A model generated the notes under the pieces. The model was not told the origin of the DNA. It did not search any database and saw only the letters and a list, made by a program, of their open reading frames with translations. Source: Sphingomonas corticis (GTDB lineage Bacteria; Pseudomonadota; Alphaproteobacteria; Sphingomonadales; Sphingomonadaceae). Taken from it: DNA of 64,000 bases. The translations under genes were made by a program, and so were the position numbers. Below, in pieces: positions 34,111-45,264 of the stretch (the stretch's first letter is position 1; every line of letters starts with the position of its first letter). The stretch lies in NCBI RefSeq assembly GCF_012035195.1, contig NZ_JAAVJH010000003.1, positions 124,001 to 188,000 on the forward strand, written 5' to 3'.

Positions 34111-35322
34111 TCACCAGTTGAACAGCGTGCCGTCCTCCAGCCGGTTCACCGGCAGATAGGCGCGCCTGTACTCGTATCCCGCGGCCAGCTCCTCGTCGAT
34201 GTCGACACCCAGTCCCGGCGCGTCGCCGGGGTGCATCATGCCGTCTGCGAAGGAATAGCCGTGCGGGAACACCGCGTCGGTCTCCTCCGTGTGCGGCATA
34301 TGCTCCTGCACGCCGAAATTGGGTACCGACAGGCCGAAGTGCAGCGCCGCCGCCATCGTCACCGGCGACAGGTCCGTGGCGCCGTGGCAGCCCGTGCGGA
34401 CCTGGTACAGGTCGGCCAGCGCAGCGACGCGGCGCAGGTGGGTCAGGCCGCCGGCGTGGACGACCGTGGCGCGGATATAGTCGATCGACTGCGTCTCGAT
34501 CAGCGTCTTGCAGTCCCAAATCGAGTTGAACACCTCGCCCACCGCGATCGGCGTCGTCGTGTGCCGGCGGATCAGCGCGAAGCCGTCCTGGTTCTCCGCC
34601 GGGGTCGGATCCTCGATCCAATAGGGGCGGTACGGCTCCAGGTCGCGGCCCAGCCGCCCGGCCTCGATCGGCGTCAGCCGGTGGTGGACGTCATGGAGCA
34701 GGTGGACGTCCCAGCCCAGCGCGTCGCGCGCGGCGGCGAACAGCTCGGGCACGACGCGCAGGTACTTCTCGGTCGACCACATGGCCTCCGTCGGCAGATT
34801 CGCGTCGGCGGGTTCGTAGCGCTGGCCCGGCTTCGCGACGCCGTAGGTGGAGGAAAGGCCGGGGACGCCGCATTGCAGCCGGATCGCCTTGTAGCCCTTG
34901 TCGCGCTCGGCCAACGCGACGGCGATCGTGTCCTCGATCGAGGTCCCGTTGGCATGGCAATAGACCATGCACCCCTCGCGCGCGGCGCCGCCCAGCAGCT
35001 GATAGACCGGCAGCCCCGCGATCTTGCCCTTGATATCCCACAGCGCCACGTCGACCGCGGCGATCGCGGTCATCGTCACCGGCCCGCGCCGCCAATAGGC
35101 GCCCTTGTACAGATACTGCCAGATATCCTCGATCCGGTGCGCGTCGCGCCCGATCAGGCAGGGAACGACGTGATCGGCCAAATAGCTCGCCACCGCCAGC
35201 TCGCGTCCGTTCAGCGTCGCGTCGCCGACGCCGGTGGTGCCGTCGTCGCACTCGATCTTCAGCGTCACGAAATTGCGCCCCGGAGAGGTGACGATGACGC
35301 GGGCGGCGACGATCTTGGGCAT
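34111..35322 (-). CDS. manD: D-mannonate dehydratase (ManD, enolase superfamily)
   Basis: This is a 403-residue enolase-superfamily enzyme, the same length as the characterised ManD proteins of related sphingomonads. It dehydrates D-mannonate to 2-keto-3-deoxy-D-gluconate. The motifs are YCHANG, the LHDVHHRL segment with the metal Asp and a base, [16 protein letters not shown], and the [11 protein letters not shown] and [10 protein letters not shown] segments. It is 8 bases downstream of the GH3 gene, in the operon led by the other GH3. This ties glucuronate from glucuronoxylan (cut by GH67) to central metabolism. Uronate isomerase and mannonate reductase are not in the window. Confidence 0.93.
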   Translation of the reverse strand: MPKIVAARVIVTSPGRNFVTLKIECDDGTTGVGDATLNGRELAVASYLADHVVPCLIGRDAHRIEDIWQYLYKGAYWRRGPVTMTAIAAVDVALWDIKGKIAGLPVYQLLGGAAREGCMVYCHANGTSIEDTIAVALAERDKGYKAIRLQCGVPGLSSTYGVAKPGQRYEPADANLPTEAMWSTEKYLRVVPELFAAARDALGWDVHLLHDVHHRLTPIEAGRLGRDLEPYRPYWIEDPTPAENQDGFALIRRHTTTPIAVGEVFNSIWDCKTLIETQSIDYIRATVVHAGGLTHLRRVAALADLYQVRTGCHGATDLSPVTMAAALHFGLSVPNFGVQEHMPHTEETDAVFPHGYSFADGMMHPGDAPGLGVDIDEELAAGYEYRRAYLPVNRLEDGTLFNW

Positions 35323-35330
35323 GGGGGTCC

Positions 35331-37688
35331 TCAGGCGATCTCGAGCGTGACGGTCTGCAGGTCGACCGAATTCGGTCCGACCATAATGTCGAACAGGCCG
35401 GGTTCGACCACTTCCTCCATGTCCGCGTTCCACAGGGCGAAGGTGTCGCTGGCGAGCGTGAAGCTCACCTCCTTCGCCTCGCCGGGGGCGAGGGTGACGC
35501 GCTGGAAGCCCTTCAGCTCCTTCACCGGCCGGGTGATGCTCGCCTCGCGGTCGCGCAGGTACAGCTGCACCACCTCGTCGCCTGCGCGCGCGCCGGTGTT
35601 GCGCACGACCGTCGTCACGGTCACCTCGCCCGCGATGCCGATGCGCGGCGCCGACAGGCGCGGCGGATCGATCGCGAACGTGGTGTAGCTGAGGCCGTGG
35701 CCGAACGGGAACAGCGGCGTCGGGTCGCCGATCACGTAGCCGCGCCCGGCGGAGGGCTTGCGGTTGTACGTCAGCGGCACCTGGCCCGCGTCGCGCAGCA
35801 CGGTGACGGGCAGCTTGGCGCCGGGGTTCACCGCGCCGAACAGCGCGCGCGCCATCGCGGTGCCGCCCTCCTGCCCGGGGTACCAGCATTCCAGCACCGC
35901 ATTGGCCCTGGCCATCACCGCCGGCCAGGACGGCGGGCGGCCGTTGATGGCGCAGACTACTATGGGTTTGCCCAGCGTGTGCAGCGCGTCGAACAATTCC
36001 CGTTGCTCGCCGACCAGGTCCAGGCTGGTGCGGTCGCCCAGGTGGTTCTTCGCGAAGCCCTCGCGGCTGGTCTGCTCGGTATCGCCGATCGCCAGCAGGA
36101 TCACGTCGCAGCGCTTCGCCGCTTCCACCGCCTCCGCGATCAGCGCGCGGTTCTTCGCCGGGTCGGCCAGCAGCACCTCGTCCACCGAGCGGTCCTCGCT
36201 CCGCGTGATGAACACGCCCTGCGCGTGGACCACCTCCGCCTTGCCGGCGAGATGCGCGCGCACGCCGTCCAGCAGCGACACGGCGTGGCGCGGCGCCCCC
36301 GAATAGCCGCCGAGCCGCGCGATGGCGGCGTTGGGGCCGATCACCGCCACGCGCCGGTGCGCGCCGGGCGCCAGCGGCAGCGTGCCGTCGTTGGTCAGCA
36401 GGCACAGCGACTTCTCCGCCGCCGCCAGCGCGAGCGCGCGGGCCTCGTCGTTGCCGGTCAGCCGCGCGGCGGCGCGTGCGTCATAGGGCCTGTCCTCGAA
36501 CAGTCCGGCGCGGAACTTCAGCGCCAGCATCCGCGCGCAGGCCGCGTCGACGGCCGCGCGCGACACCGTGCCCGCGCGCACCTGATCGGCCAGGGTGCGA
36601 TAGGAGATGCCGTCGGGCAGCTCGCTGTCGACGCCGGCGTGCAGCGCCTGCCGCGCGCAATCGGGCAGGTCGGCGGCGACGTGGTGGATCTTCTGCAACT
36701 CGTCCACCGCGCCATAGTCGCTGACGATCGCGCCGCCGAAGCCCCACTCGCCGCGCAGCACGTCGGTGAGGAGCCAGCGGTTGGCGTGGCTCGGCAGGCC
36801 GTCGATCTCGTTGTACGAGGGCATGACGGCGGCGATCCCGGTGCGCGTCACCACCGCCCGGAACGGCGGGAAGAAGAATTCGCGCAGCTCGCGCTCGCCC
36901 AGCGGCGCCTGGCCGATGTTGTTGCCCGCCAGCGGCTGGCCGTGGCCGGTCATGTGCTTCAGCGTGGCGAAGACGTGGCCGGGGGGCAGGGTGGTGCCGG
37001 TGCCGCCCTGCAACCCCGTGACCGACGCGACGCCCATCTCGCCGCACAGGTACGTGTCCTCGCCGAACGTCTCCTCGATCCGGCCCCAGCGCGGATCGCG
37101 CGCGATATCCACCACGGGCGACAGCGCCAACACGCTGCCGTGCGCGCGCACCTCTCGCGCGGTCACTTCCTGCATCCGCCGCATCAGCTCGCGGTCGAAC
37201 GCACCCGCCATGCCGATCGCCTGCGGGAACATGGTGGCGTCGGGCGCCATGTAGCCGTGCAGCGATTCCTCGTGGAACAGGATCGGGATGCCCAGTCGCG
37301 TCTCCTCGCGCGCCCATTTCTGCGCGGCATTGACGAAGGCGATGGTGGACGCCGCCCCGCGCCAGCGCGCGCCCGTGCCCCCCGCGACCACCGCCGCCTG
37401 CGGCCCGCCGCGCCGGTCGGACGGGCGGGTAATCTGTCCGATCCCCTGCGGGTAGGCGGCGCTCGCCTTGGCCGGCGCGAAGTCCAGCCCGTCCATGACG
37501 TCGGCCTTGGTCGCCCACAGCGCGGTCATCTGCGCGACCTTCTCCTCCAGCGTCATGCGGCCGATGAGGTCGGCGACGCGCAGGTCCACCGGCGCGCGCG
37601 AGTCCTGGTACACGGGCGCCGTCGCCGCGGCGGCGCGAAGCGGGAGGAGGCTCGCCGCGCCCGCCATCAGGAAGCGGCGGCGGTTCAC
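35331..37688 (-). CDS. Glycoside hydrolase family 3 (beta-xylosidase/glucosidase), second copy
   Basis: This is a 785-residue GH3 enzyme with a leader of Tat type ([21 protein letters not shown]). The nucleophile is Asp324 (IVSDYG), preceded by KHMTGHG; GH3_C and fibronectin-III-like domains follow ([28 protein letters not shown]). The start is taken as GTG 37688, eight bases after the stop of the first copy. The same frame continues open far upstream but is antisense-like noise there. It is a close paralogue of the neighbouring copy and should release xylose or glucose from short oligosaccharides. Confidence 0.93.
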   Translation of the reverse strand: MNRRRFLMAGAASLLPLRAAAATAPVYQDSRAPVDLRVADLIGRMTLEEKVAQMTALWATKADVMDGLDFAPAKASAAYPQGIGQITRPSDRRGGPQAAVVAGGTGARWRGAASTIAFVNAAQKWAREETRLGIPILFHEESLHGYMAPDATMFPQAIGMAGAFDRELMRRMQEVTAREVRAHGSVLALSPVVDIARDPRWGRIEETFGEDTYLCGEMGVASVTGLQGGTGTTLPPGHVFATLKHMTGHGQPLAGNNIGQAPLGERELREFFFPPFRAVVTRTGIAAVMPSYNEIDGLPSHANRWLLTDVLRGEWGFGGAIVSDYGAVDELQKIHHVAADLPDCARQALHAGVDSELPDGISYRTLADQVRAGTVSRAAVDAACARMLALKFRAGLFEDRPYDARAAARLTGNDEARALALAAAEKSLCLLTNDGTLPLAPGAHRRVAVIGPNAAIARLGGYSGAPRHAVSLLDGVRAHLAGKAEVVHAQGVFITRSEDRSVDEVLLADPAKNRALIAEAVEAAKRCDVILLAIGDTEQTSREGFAKNHLGDRTSLDLVGEQRELFDALHTLGKPIVVCAINGRPPSWPAVMARANAVLECWYPGQEGGTAMARALFGAVNPGAKLPVTVLRDAGQVPLTYNRKPSAGRGYVIGDPTPLFPFGHGLSYTTFAIDPPRLSAPRIGIAGEVTVTTVVRNTGARAGDEVVQLYLRDREASITRPVKELKGFQRVTLAPGEAKEVSFTLASDTFALWNADMEEVVEPGLFDIMVGPNSVDLQTVTLEIA

Positions 37689-37696
37689 CCCGGCCC

Positions 37697-40060
37697 TCAC
37701 TTCGTCACCGTCAGCGTGGCGGACTTCAGTTCGACCGAGTTCGCGCCGGCCATGATCGTGAACGTGCCGGGTTCCACCACGCGCTTCATGTCGCGGCTCC
37801 ACAATTGCAGGGCATCGGGCCCGATGTCGAAGGTGACGGTGCGCCGCTCGCCGGGCGCCAGCGTCACGCGGCGAAAACCCTTCAGCTCCTTCACCGGGCG
37901 CGTCACCGACGACACGTCGTCGCGGATGTAGAGCTGCACCACCTCGTCGCCTGCGCGCGCGCCGGTGTTCGCGACGTCGACGGACACGGTGACGTGCCCC
38001 GCCGGGCCGATCGACGCCGCCGACAGCCGCGGCGCGCCCACGTCGAAGCGGGTGTAGCTGAGGCCGTGGCCGAACGGGAACAAGGGCGCCGTGGTATCGA
38101 ACAGATAGCCGCGATGCGCCGATGGCTTCACGTTGTAGAAGATCGGCAGCTGGCCCGCGTTGCGCGGGATCGTGACGGGCAGCTTGCCGCCGGGGTTCAC
38201 GTCGCCGAACAGCACGTCGGCCATGGCGTTGCCACCCTGCTCGCCCAGATACCAGCCCTCGACCAGCGCATCCGCCTGCTCGGCGATGGCGACGGTGGAG
38301 GCGGGGCGGCCGTTGATGAGGACCACGGCGATCGGCTTGCCCAACGCCTTCAGCGCGTCGAACAATTCCTGCTGCTCGCCGACCAGGTCCAGGCTGGGGC
38401 GATCGCCCAGGTGCTTGGGATCCCAGCCCTCGCGACTGGTCTGCTCGGTATCGCCGATCGCCAGCACGATGCGGTCCGCGCCCCTGGCCGTTTCCACCGC
38501 TGCGGCGATGCGGCGGCGGTTGGCGGCTGGGTCGGCCAGCGTCACCTTGTCCTCCCACCAGTCGTCGCCCTCGGTGATCCTCACCCCCTCGGCATGGACG
38601 ATCCGTGCGCGCTTGCCGACCTTCGCGCGGATGCCGTCGAGGATCGAGACGGTGACGGGCGGCTGGCCGTAATAGCCGCCCAGCCGGGCGACCGCGGCGT
38701 TGGGGCCGATTACCGCGATCGTGCCCTCCGCCTTCAGCGGCAGCATTCCCTTGTTCGTCAGCAGCGTGATCGACCGCGCCGCGGCGGTGCGCGCCAGCGC
38801 GCGCGCGGCGGGCGTGTTGGTCACGCGTTCGGCCGCCGCGGGATCGGCATAGGGCCGCTCGAACAGCCCGGCGCGCATCTTCAGCGTCAGCATGTGCCGC
38901 GCCGCGCGATCCACCGCCGCCTCGCGCACGCGGCCCTCGCGCACCGCCTTCACCAAGGTGGCATAGGCGGTGCCCTCGGGCAGGTCGGCATCCACCCCCG
39001 CGTCGATCGCGCGCGCCGCCGCCTCGTCCAGCGTGCGCGCGACGTGGTGGATGCTCTGCAACTGGTCGATCGCGTAATAGTCGCTGACCACGGCGCCGCG
39101 ATACGCCCACTCGCCGCGCAGCACGTCGCCCAGCAGCCAGCGGTTGACGTGGCTCGGCACCCCGTCGACTTCGTTGTAGCTCGCCATCACCGCCGCGATG
39201 CCGGTGCGCGTCACCACCTGCTCGAACGGCGGCAGGAAGAACTCGCGCAGCTCGCGCTCGGCCAGCGGGGCGGGGGCGATGTTCTGCCCGGCCTCGGGCT
39301 GGCCGTGCCCGGTCAGGTGCTTCAGCGTGGCGAAGACGCGGCCCTCGCCCAGCCGGGCGGTCGGCCCGCGTCCCTGCAATCCCTCGACCGCGGCGACGCC
39401 CATCTCGCCTACCAGATAGGGATCCTCGCCGAACGTCTCCTCGATCCGGCCCCAGCGCGGGTCGCGCGCGATGTCGACGACCGGGGTCAGCGACAGCTGC
39501 ACGCCGCGCGCCCGCGTCTCGCGCGCCGTCACCTCGTTGACGGCGCGGACCAGGTCGGGATCCCAGCTGGAGGCGAGCGCGATCGCCTGCGGGAAGCTGG
39601 TCGCCCCCTTCGCGGCCAGGCCGTGCAGCCCCTCCTCGTGGAACAGGATCGGGATGCCCAGCCGCGTGCGCTCCACCGCCCAGCGTTGCAGGCGGTTGAC
39701 GTATTCCGCGGTCGCGCGTGGCCCCCGCCCGGGGTTGGTACGCGGGCTGCCCGCGCCCCCCGCGTCGGACGGGCGCGCCACCTGGCCCAGCCCGTTCGGA
39801 TAGGCGGCGCTCAGCGCGGCGGGGGAGGGTGCGGCGCCCAGCGCCTTGCGCGCCTCCCAGATCGTCGTGATCTGCGCGACCTTCTCCTCCAGCGTCATGC
39901 GACGCAGCAGGTCCTCCACGCGCGCTTCCACCGGCGCGGCGGCATCCTTGTAGAGCGGGGCCGCCTCGCGCGCCGCGGTCGTCCTGGGCGCGGCGGTCGC
40001 GGCCATGGCGACGCCGCCCGCCAGTGCGCCGGCCAGCAGCCATGCCGTGCGTCGAGCCAT
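37697..40060 (-). CDS. Glycoside hydrolase family 3 (beta-xylosidase/glucosidase), first copy
   Basis: This is a 787-residue GH3 enzyme with a signal peptide (MARRTAWLLAGALAGGVAMAATAAP). The nucleophile is Asp327 (VVSDYY); KHLTGHG and SYNEVDG line the active site, and the C-terminal half carries GH3_C and fibronectin-III-like domains. It is the first gene of the GH3-GH3-manD operon and its promoter region holds the operator 40111-40122. Its tandem paralogue differs mainly in the signal type and in loops around residues 100-115 and 490-510, which may mean different substrates or locations. Confidence 0.94.
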   Translation of the reverse strand: MARRTAWLLAGALAGGVAMAATAAPRTTAAREAAPLYKDAAAPVEARVEDLLRRMTLEEKVAQITTIWEARKALGAAPSPAALSAAYPNGLGQVARPSDAGGAGSPRTNPGRGPRATAEYVNRLQRWAVERTRLGIPILFHEEGLHGLAAKGATSFPQAIALASSWDPDLVRAVNEVTARETRARGVQLSLTPVVDIARDPRWGRIEETFGEDPYLVGEMGVAAVEGLQGRGPTARLGEGRVFATLKHLTGHGQPEAGQNIAPAPLAERELREFFLPPFEQVVTRTGIAAVMASYNEVDGVPSHVNRWLLGDVLRGEWAYRGAVVSDYYAIDQLQSIHHVARTLDEAAARAIDAGVDADLPEGTAYATLVKAVREGRVREAAVDRAARHMLTLKMRAGLFERPYADPAAAERVTNTPAARALARTAAARSITLLTNKGMLPLKAEGTIAVIGPNAAVARLGGYYGQPPVTVSILDGIRAKVGKRARIVHAEGVRITEGDDWWEDKVTLADPAANRRRIAAAVETARGADRIVLAIGDTEQTSREGWDPKHLGDRPSLDLVGEQQELFDALKALGKPIAVVLINGRPASTVAIAEQADALVEGWYLGEQGGNAMADVLFGDVNPGGKLPVTIPRNAGQLPIFYNVKPSAHRGYLFDTTAPLFPFGHGLSYTRFDVGAPRLSAASIGPAGHVTVSVDVANTGARAGDEVVQLYIRDDVSSVTRPVKELKGFRRVTLAPGERRTVTFDIGPDALQLWSRDMKRVVEPGTFTIMAGANSVELKSATLTVTK

Positions 40061-40110
40061 CCCGCGTCCATCCTCTCGCGATCCGCGCGCCTTCGCGGGC
40101 GCTTGTTGTC

Positions 40111-40122
40111 GATAGCGCTACC
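40111..40122. promoter_or_regulatory. LacI-type xylose operator in the GH3 / GH67 divergent promoter
   Basis: GATAGCGCTACC, core at 40113-40120, stands between the leftward GH3 operon (start 40060) and the rightward GH67 gene (start 40180). One site could govern both directions. It is identical to the site at 53287 and is the reverse complement form of GGTAGCGCTATC. Confidence 0.85.
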
Positions 40123-40179
40123 ATGCTAACCCTGCGGTCGGCTTGTCAAGCTGATAGACCGGCCCACGGAGGAGAGGAC

Positions 40180-42294
40180 ATGAGGACGCCCGCGATCTGG
40201 CTCGCCATCCTGTCGGCGCTCGGCCTCGCCGCGCCGGCCGCGGCGGAAGACGGCTACGACCTGTGGCTGCGGCACCGCCCGCTGGCCGACGCGCCCGCGC
40301 TGGCGGTCGAGGCGGCGGAGGCGGACGCCACCGTCCGGCTCGCGGCGCGGGAACTGGAACGCGCGGCGGCGGGGTGGCGCGGCGGCGCGGCGCCCGCGGT
40401 CTCCGCCCGCGCGCTGCTGATCGGCACCACCGCCTCGCCCGCCATCGCCGCGCTGCGCCTGCCGCTGGCGAAGCTGGGCGAGGACGGCTTCGTCATCCGC
40501 TCGGCGAGCGTCGGCGGGCGCGCCACCATGGTGATCGCCGCCAATCGCCCCGTCGGCGTCCTCTACGGCGCCTTCGCGCTGATCCGGCGGGTGGAGCAGG
40601 GCGAGGCGATCGACCGCATCGCGGTGCAGGATCGCCCGCGCGTGGCGCTCAGGATGCTGAACCATTGGGACAATCTCGATCGCCACGTCGAGCGCGGCTA
40701 TGCCGGCCAGTCGATCTTCGACTGGTGGCGGCTGCCCGACCGGGTGGACCCGCGGCTGACCGACTATGCCCGCGCCAACGCCTCGATCGGCATCAACGCC
40801 GCCGTCCTCAACAACGTGAATGCCAAGGCGGACAGCCTCACCGCGCCCTATCTGGCCAAGGCGGCGGCGGTCGCCGACGTGCTGCGGCCGTGGGGCATCC
40901 GCACGTTCCTGTCCGCGCGCTTCTCCGCGCCGATCGAATTGGGCGGGCTGAAGACCGCCGACCCGCGCGATCCTGCGGTGGCGGCGTGGTGGCGCGCGAA
41001 GGCTGACGAGGTGTGGCGCGCCATTCCGGATTTCGGCGGCTTCCTGGTGAAGGCGAACAGCGAGGGGCAGCCCGGGCCGCGCGACTATGGGGCGAGCCAC
41101 GCCGACGGCGCCAACATGCTCGCCGCCGCGGTCCGCCCGCACGGCGGCACCGTCGTCTGGCGCGCGTTCGTCTACGCCGACACCGATCCCGCGGACCGCG
41201 CCAAGCAGGCGTGGACCGAGTTCCGGCCGCTCGACGGCAAGTTCGCCGACAACGTGCTGGTGCAGGTGAAGAACGGCCCGCTCGATTTCCAGCCGCGCGA
41301 ACCCTTCCACCCGCTGTTCGGCGCCATGCCGAAGACGCCGCTGGTGGCGGAATTTCAGATCACCAAGGAATATCTCGGCTTCTCCACCCATCTCGCCTAT
41401 CTCGGCACGATGTGGTCGGAGGTGCTGTCCGCCGACACCTTCGCGAAGGGCAAGGGCTCGACCGTCGCGAAGGTGGTCGACGGGTCGCTGGAGGGGCACC
41501 GGCTGACCGGCATCGCCGGGGTCGCCAACATCGGCACCGACCGCGACTGGTCCGGCTCGATTTTCGACCAGGCGAACTGGTATGCGTTCGGCCGGCTGGC
41601 GTGGGATCCCGCCGCGGATCCCGCGGCCCTCGCGCGCGAGTGGGCGGCGCAGACCTTCTCGCCCGCGGTCGCGGCGCCCGTGGCGGCGATGATGATGCCC
41701 TCGCGACAGGCGGTGGTCGATTATATGACGCCGCTCGGCCTCGCGCACCTGATGGGCACCGGCCATCACTACGGCCCGGCGCCGTGGGTCGCCGATCTCG
41801 CCCGGCCCGAATGGAACCCGGTCTACTACCATCGCGCCGACGCCAGGGGGATCGGCTTCGACCGGACGCGCACGGGCAGCGACGCGGTGGCGCAATATGC
41901 CCGCCCGCTGGCGCGCCGCTTCGCCGATCCGAGGACGGTGGGCGAGGATTACCTGCTGTGGTTCCACCACTTGCCGTGGGATTACCGGATGCCGGAAGGC
42001 GGCACCTTGTGGCAGGCGCTGGTGCGCCGCTACGATCGCGGCGTCGCCGCCGTCGGCACGATGCGCGCGCAGTGGCAGGCGCTCCGGCCGGACATCGACG
42101 CCGAGCGCTTCCGCGTCGTGTCGGACGACCTCGCCGTGCAGGAGCGCGAGGCGCGCTGGTGGCGCGACGCCTCCGTCGCCTATTGGACCAGCATCAACGG
42201 CCTGCCGCTGCCCGCCGGCGCGGCGGCGCCCGCGGACACGCTGGATCATTACAAGTCGCTGTCCTTCCCCTACGCGCCGGGGCAGGGGAAATAG
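40180..42294 (+). CDS. aguA: Alpha-glucuronidase, glycoside hydrolase family 67
   Basis: This is a 704-residue enzyme with a signal peptide (MRTPAIWLAILSALGLAAPAAA). It removes (4-O-methyl)glucuronic acid from the ends of xylo-oligosaccharides. The inverting catalytic residues known for the family can be placed at Glu295 (ANSEGQPGP), Asp369 (NGPLDFQPREP) and Glu391 (AEFQITKEYLG). A GGAGGAGA-like ribosome binding site precedes ATG 40180. It is followed directly by the LacI-family gene, so regulator and enzyme may be made from one transcript under the operator at 40111. Confidence 0.95.
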   Translation: MRTPAIWLAILSALGLAAPAAAEDGYDLWLRHRPLADAPALAVEAAEADATVRLAARELERAAAGWRGGAAPAVSARALLIGTTASPAIAALRLPLAKLGEDGFVIRSASVGGRATMVIAANRPVGVLYGAFALIRRVEQGEAIDRIAVQDRPRVALRMLNHWDNLDRHVERGYAGQSIFDWWRLPDRVDPRLTDYARANASIGINAAVLNNVNAKADSLTAPYLAKAAAVADVLRPWGIRTFLSARFSAPIELGGLKTADPRDPAVAAWWRAKADEVWRAIPDFGGFLVKANSEGQPGPRDYGASHADGANMLAAAVRPHGGTVVWRAFVYADTDPADRAKQAWTEFRPLDGKFADNVLVQVKNGPLDFQPREPFHPLFGAMPKTPLVAEFQITKEYLGFSTHLAYLGTMWSEVLSADTFAKGKGSTVAKVVDGSLEGHRLTGIAGVANIGTDRDWSGSIFDQANWYAFGRLAWDPAADPAALAREWAAQTFSPAVAAPVAAMMMPSRQAVVDYMTPLGLAHLMGTGHHYGPAPWVADLARPEWNPVYYHRADARGIGFDRTRTGSDAVAQYARPLARRFADPRTVGEDYLLWFHHLPWDYRMPEGGTLWQALVRRYDRGVAAVGTMRAQWQALRPDIDAERFRVVSDDLAVQEREARWWRDASVAYWTSINGLPLPAGAAAPADTLDHYKSLSFPYAPGQGK

Positions 42295-42299
42295 GGTGA

Positions 42300-43400
42300 T
42301 TGCGTCGGAGCAACGATCGTGAGAACCAACGCGCCGTGAGCCGCCGTCCCTCCCGCCGCCAGACCAACCTGCCCACCATCGCCGACGTGGCGCGCGCCGC
42401 GGGTGTGTCGGCGATGACGGTCAGCCGCGTCATCAACGGCGAGAACAACGTCCGCCCGGCGACGCGCGACGCGGTGAACGCCGCGATCGCCGCGCTGGAC
42501 TATTCGCCCAATCCCGCCGCGCGCAGCCTGGCGGGGGCAGGGCAGCTGCGCATCGCGCTGCTCTATTCCAACCCCAGTGCCGGCTTCCTGGGCGAGTTCC
42601 TGGTCGGCACGCTGGAGCAGGCGGCGCGCGCCGACGTGCAGCTGATCTTCGAAAAATGCGAGATCGGCGACCACGAGCTGGAGGTGACGCGTGACCTGAT
42701 CGCGCGCGGCGTGGACGGCGTCGTCCTGCCCCCGCCGCTGAACGAGAGCGCGGCGGTGCTGGACCTGCTGTCCGAAGCGAAGGTGCCCACCGTGCTGGTC
42801 GCCAGCGGGCAGCCGCCGGAGCATCTGATCGCGGTCAGCATCGACAATCGCGAGGCGGCGTTCACGATGACGCAGCACATCCTGGCGCTCGGCCACCGCC
42901 GCATCGGCTTCATCGAGGGCGACGCGAACCAGGCCGCGAGCGCCGCCCGGCTGGAGGGGTATCGCGCCGCGCTGGCGACGCAGGGCATCGCCTTCGATCC
43001 GGCGCTGGTGGCGCGCGGGCTGTTCACCTATCGCTCCGGCCTCGACGCGGCGGAGGAACTGCTCGACCGCGCCGACCCGCCCACCGCCATCTTCGCCAGC
43101 AACGACGACATGGCCGCCGCCACCGTAGCGGTGGCGCATCGCCGCGGGCTCGACGTGCCGAGCGACATCACCGTCTGCGGCTTCGACGACACGCTGCTCG
43201 CCACCGCGATCTGGCCGGAGCTGACGACGATCCACCAGCCGATCGCCGACATGTCGCGCGCCGCCATCGCGATGCTGGTCGCCGCGATCCGCCGCAAGGA
43301 GCCGGCGAAGGGCGTCGACCACCGCCTGCTGGACTTCACGCTGATCCGTCGCCAGTCCGACGCCGCCCCGCGCCGCCGCCCGCGCACCGTGGCGTCTTGA
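42300..43400 (+). CDS. xylR: LacI-family transcriptional regulator (XylR-like)
   Basis: This is a regulator of about 354-366 residues. Its N-terminal helix-turn-helix is typical of LacI (TIADVARAAGVSAMTVSRVIN, followed by the hinge YSPNPAARSL), and its sugar-binding core has the usual LacI/periplasmic-binding fold (GVDGVVLPPP, GHRRIGFIEGD, FASNDDMAAA, VCGFDDT). The start is TTG 42300 or GTG 42336; neither has a strong ribosome binding site. Its place in the middle of the xylan locus and the four identical-type operators around it point to a xylose-responsive repressor. That it binds these sites is inference. Confidence 0.9.
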   Translation: MRRSNDRENQRAVSRRPSRRQTNLPTIADVARAAGVSAMTVSRVINGENNVRPATRDAVNAAIAALDYSPNPAARSLAGAGQLRIALLYSNPSAGFLGEFLVGTLEQAARADVQLIFEKCEIGDHELEVTRDLIARGVDGVVLPPPLNESAAVLDLLSEAKVPTVLVASGQPPEHLIAVSIDNREAAFTMTQHILALGHRRIGFIEGDANQAASAARLEGYRAALATQGIAFDPALVARGLFTYRSGLDAAEELLDRADPPTAIFASNDDMAAATVAVAHRRGLDVPSDITVCGFDDTLLATAIWPELTTIHQPIADMSRAAIAMLVAAIRRKEPAKGVDHRLLDFTLIRRQSDAAPRRRPRTVAS

Positions 43401-43421
43401 CTTTGTCCCCGCGCGGGGCAT

Positions 43422-43433
43422 GGTAGCGATATC
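43422..43433. promoter_or_regulatory. LacI-type xylose operator (xylonate dehydratase operon)
   Basis: GGTAGCGATATC, 51 bases upstream of the TTG start of xylD. It differs from the other three sites in one core position (GATA instead of GCTA), so binding may be weaker. Confidence 0.72.
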
Positions 43434-43483
43434 AATGTGACCGGCGACGACCAACAGGGACGGGCCGGTCGGGAGAGGGTCGC

Positions 43484-45253
43484 TTGGATCGTTCGCCGCA
43501 CCGCCGTTTCCGCTCGCGCGACTGGTTCGACGATCCGTCGCGGTCGGACATGACCGCGCTCTACCTCGAACGCTTCATGAACTACGGCCTGACGCCGGCG
43601 GAGCTGCGCTCGGGCCGGCCGATCATCGGCATCGCGCAGACCGGCAACGACCTGTCGCCCTGCAACCGCATCCACGTCGAGCTGGCGCGTCGCGTGCGCG
43701 ACGGCATCCGCGACGCCGGCGGGGTGGCGATGGAGTTCCCGGTCCACCCGATCTTCGAGAATTGCCGCCGCCCCACCGCGGCGCTCGACCGCAACCTCGC
43801 CTATCTCGGGCTCGTCGAGACGCTGTACGGCTACCCGATCGACGCCGTGGTGCTGACCACCGGCTGCGACAAGACGACGCCGTCCGGCATCATGGCCGCC
43901 TCCACCGTCGACATCCCCGCCATCGTCCTGTCCGGCGGCCCGATGCTGGACGGCTGGCACGAGGGCGAGCTGGTCGGTTCGGGCACCGTCATCTGGCGGA
44001 GCCGGCGCAAGCTCGCCGCGGGCGAGATCGACGAGGAGGAATTCCTCCAGCGCGCCTGCGACAGCGCGCCCAGCGCGGGCCATTGCAACACCATGGGCAC
44101 GGCCAGCACGATGAACGCGGTGGCGGAGGCGCTGGGCCTCTCGCTTACGGGCTGCGCCGCCATTCCGGCGCCGTACCGCGAACGCGGGCAGATCGCGTAC
44201 GAAACCGGGCGCCGCATCGTCGAGATGGCGTACGAGGACCTGCGCCCGTCGCGGGTGCTGACGCGCGACAGCTTCCTGAACGCCATCCGCGTCGTCACCG
44301 CGATCGGCGGCTCCTCCAACGCGCAGCCGCACATCCACGCCATGGCGCGCCACGCCGGGGTCGACCTCGCGCCCGGCGACTGGATGGAGCACGGCTACCG
44401 CCTGCCGCTGCTGGTCGACGTGCAGCCCGCCGGCCGCTTCCTGGGCGAGCGCTTCCACCGTGCCGGCGGCGTGCCCGCGGTCATGGCGGAGCTGCTGGCG
44501 GCGGGGAAGCTGGCGGGCGAATGCCTGACGGTGACGGGCCGCACGCTGGCGCAGAACCTGGCCGGCCGCGTCGCCTCCGATCGCGAGGTGATCCGTGCGT
44601 GGGACGATCCGCTGAAGGAGGACGCGGGCTTCCTGGTTCTTTCCGGCAACCTCTTCGATACCGCGATCATGAAGACCAGCGTCATCTCCGACGCCTTCCG
44701 CGCGCAATTCCTCTCCGACGGCGACGCGTTTGAGGCGCGCGCGATCGTGTTCGACGGGTCGGACGACTACCACCACCGCATCAACGACCCCGCGCTCGAC
44801 ATCGACGAACGGTGCATCCTCGTCATCCGCGGCGCCGGGCCGATCGGCTGGCCGGGCTCGGCGGAGGTCGTCAACATGCAGCCGCCCGACCATCTGATCC
44901 GCCGCGGCATCATGGCGCTGCCGACGCTCGGCGACGGGCGCCAGTCGGGCACGTCGGACAGCCCGTCGATCCTGAACGCCAGTCCGGAGAGCGCGGCCGG
45001 TGGCGGGCTGGCGTGGCTGCGCACCGGCGACACGATCCGCATCGATCTTCGCGCCGGCACCTGCGACGCGCTGGTGGCGGCGGACGAGATCGCGCGCCGC
45101 CGCGGCGAGGCACCGCCGCCGGTGCCGCAGAGCCACACGCCGTGGGAAGAGCTGTACCGCGAGAAGACGGGACAGCTGGCCGACGGCGCGATACTGGAGT
45201 TCGCGGAGAAATATCGCGGCATCGCGGCGCGGACGCCGCGGCACAATCATTGA
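43484..45253 (+). CDS. xylD: D-xylonate dehydratase (IlvD/EDD family)
   Basis: This is a 589-residue iron-sulfur dehydratase that turns D-xylonate into 2-keto-3-deoxy-D-xylonate. The three cluster or metal cysteines of the pentonate dehydratase group are Cys60 (SPCNRIH), Cys128 (TTGCDKT) and Cys201 (GHCNTMG). The sequence is, from memory, close to Caulobacter XylD over its whole length ([22 protein letters not shown], the C-terminal PRHNH). The start is TTG 43484 with GGAGAGGG five to ten bases upstream. It leads the operon with the permease and the GH35-like enzyme and has its own operator at 43422. Confidence 0.94.
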   Translation: MDRSPHRRFRSRDWFDDPSRSDMTALYLERFMNYGLTPAELRSGRPIIGIAQTGNDLSPCNRIHVELARRVRDGIRDAGGVAMEFPVHPIFENCRRPTAALDRNLAYLGLVETLYGYPIDAVVLTTGCDKTTPSGIMAASTVDIPAIVLSGGPMLDGWHEGELVGSGTVIWRSRRKLAAGEIDEEEFLQRACDSAPSAGHCNTMGTASTMNAVAEALGLSLTGCAAIPAPYRERGQIAYETGRRIVEMAYEDLRPSRVLTRDSFLNAIRVVTAIGGSSNAQPHIHAMARHAGVDLAPGDWMEHGYRLPLLVDVQPAGRFLGERFHRAGGVPAVMAELLAAGKLAGECLTVTGRTLAQNLAGRVASDREVIRAWDDPLKEDAGFLVLSGNLFDTAIMKTSVISDAFRAQFLSDGDAFEARAIVFDGSDDYHHRINDPALDIDERCILVIRGAGPIGWPGSAEVVNMQPPDHLIRRGIMALPTLGDGRQSGTSDSPSILNASPESAAGGGLAWLRTGDTIRIDLRAGTCDALVAADEIARRRGEAPPPVPQSHTPWEELYREKTGQLADGAILEFAEKYRGIAARTPRHNH

Positions 45254-45264
45254 GGGAGGGGTTC

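Noticed and set aside
35331..40124. A single open frame of about 1600 codons over both GH3 genes on the minus strand
   Set aside because: Only the first part in translation order differs from the real first GH3 frame and reads as Arg/Ala/Gly-rich noise. The real second gene starts at GTG 37688 with a leader peptide, and the first GH3 is in another frame.
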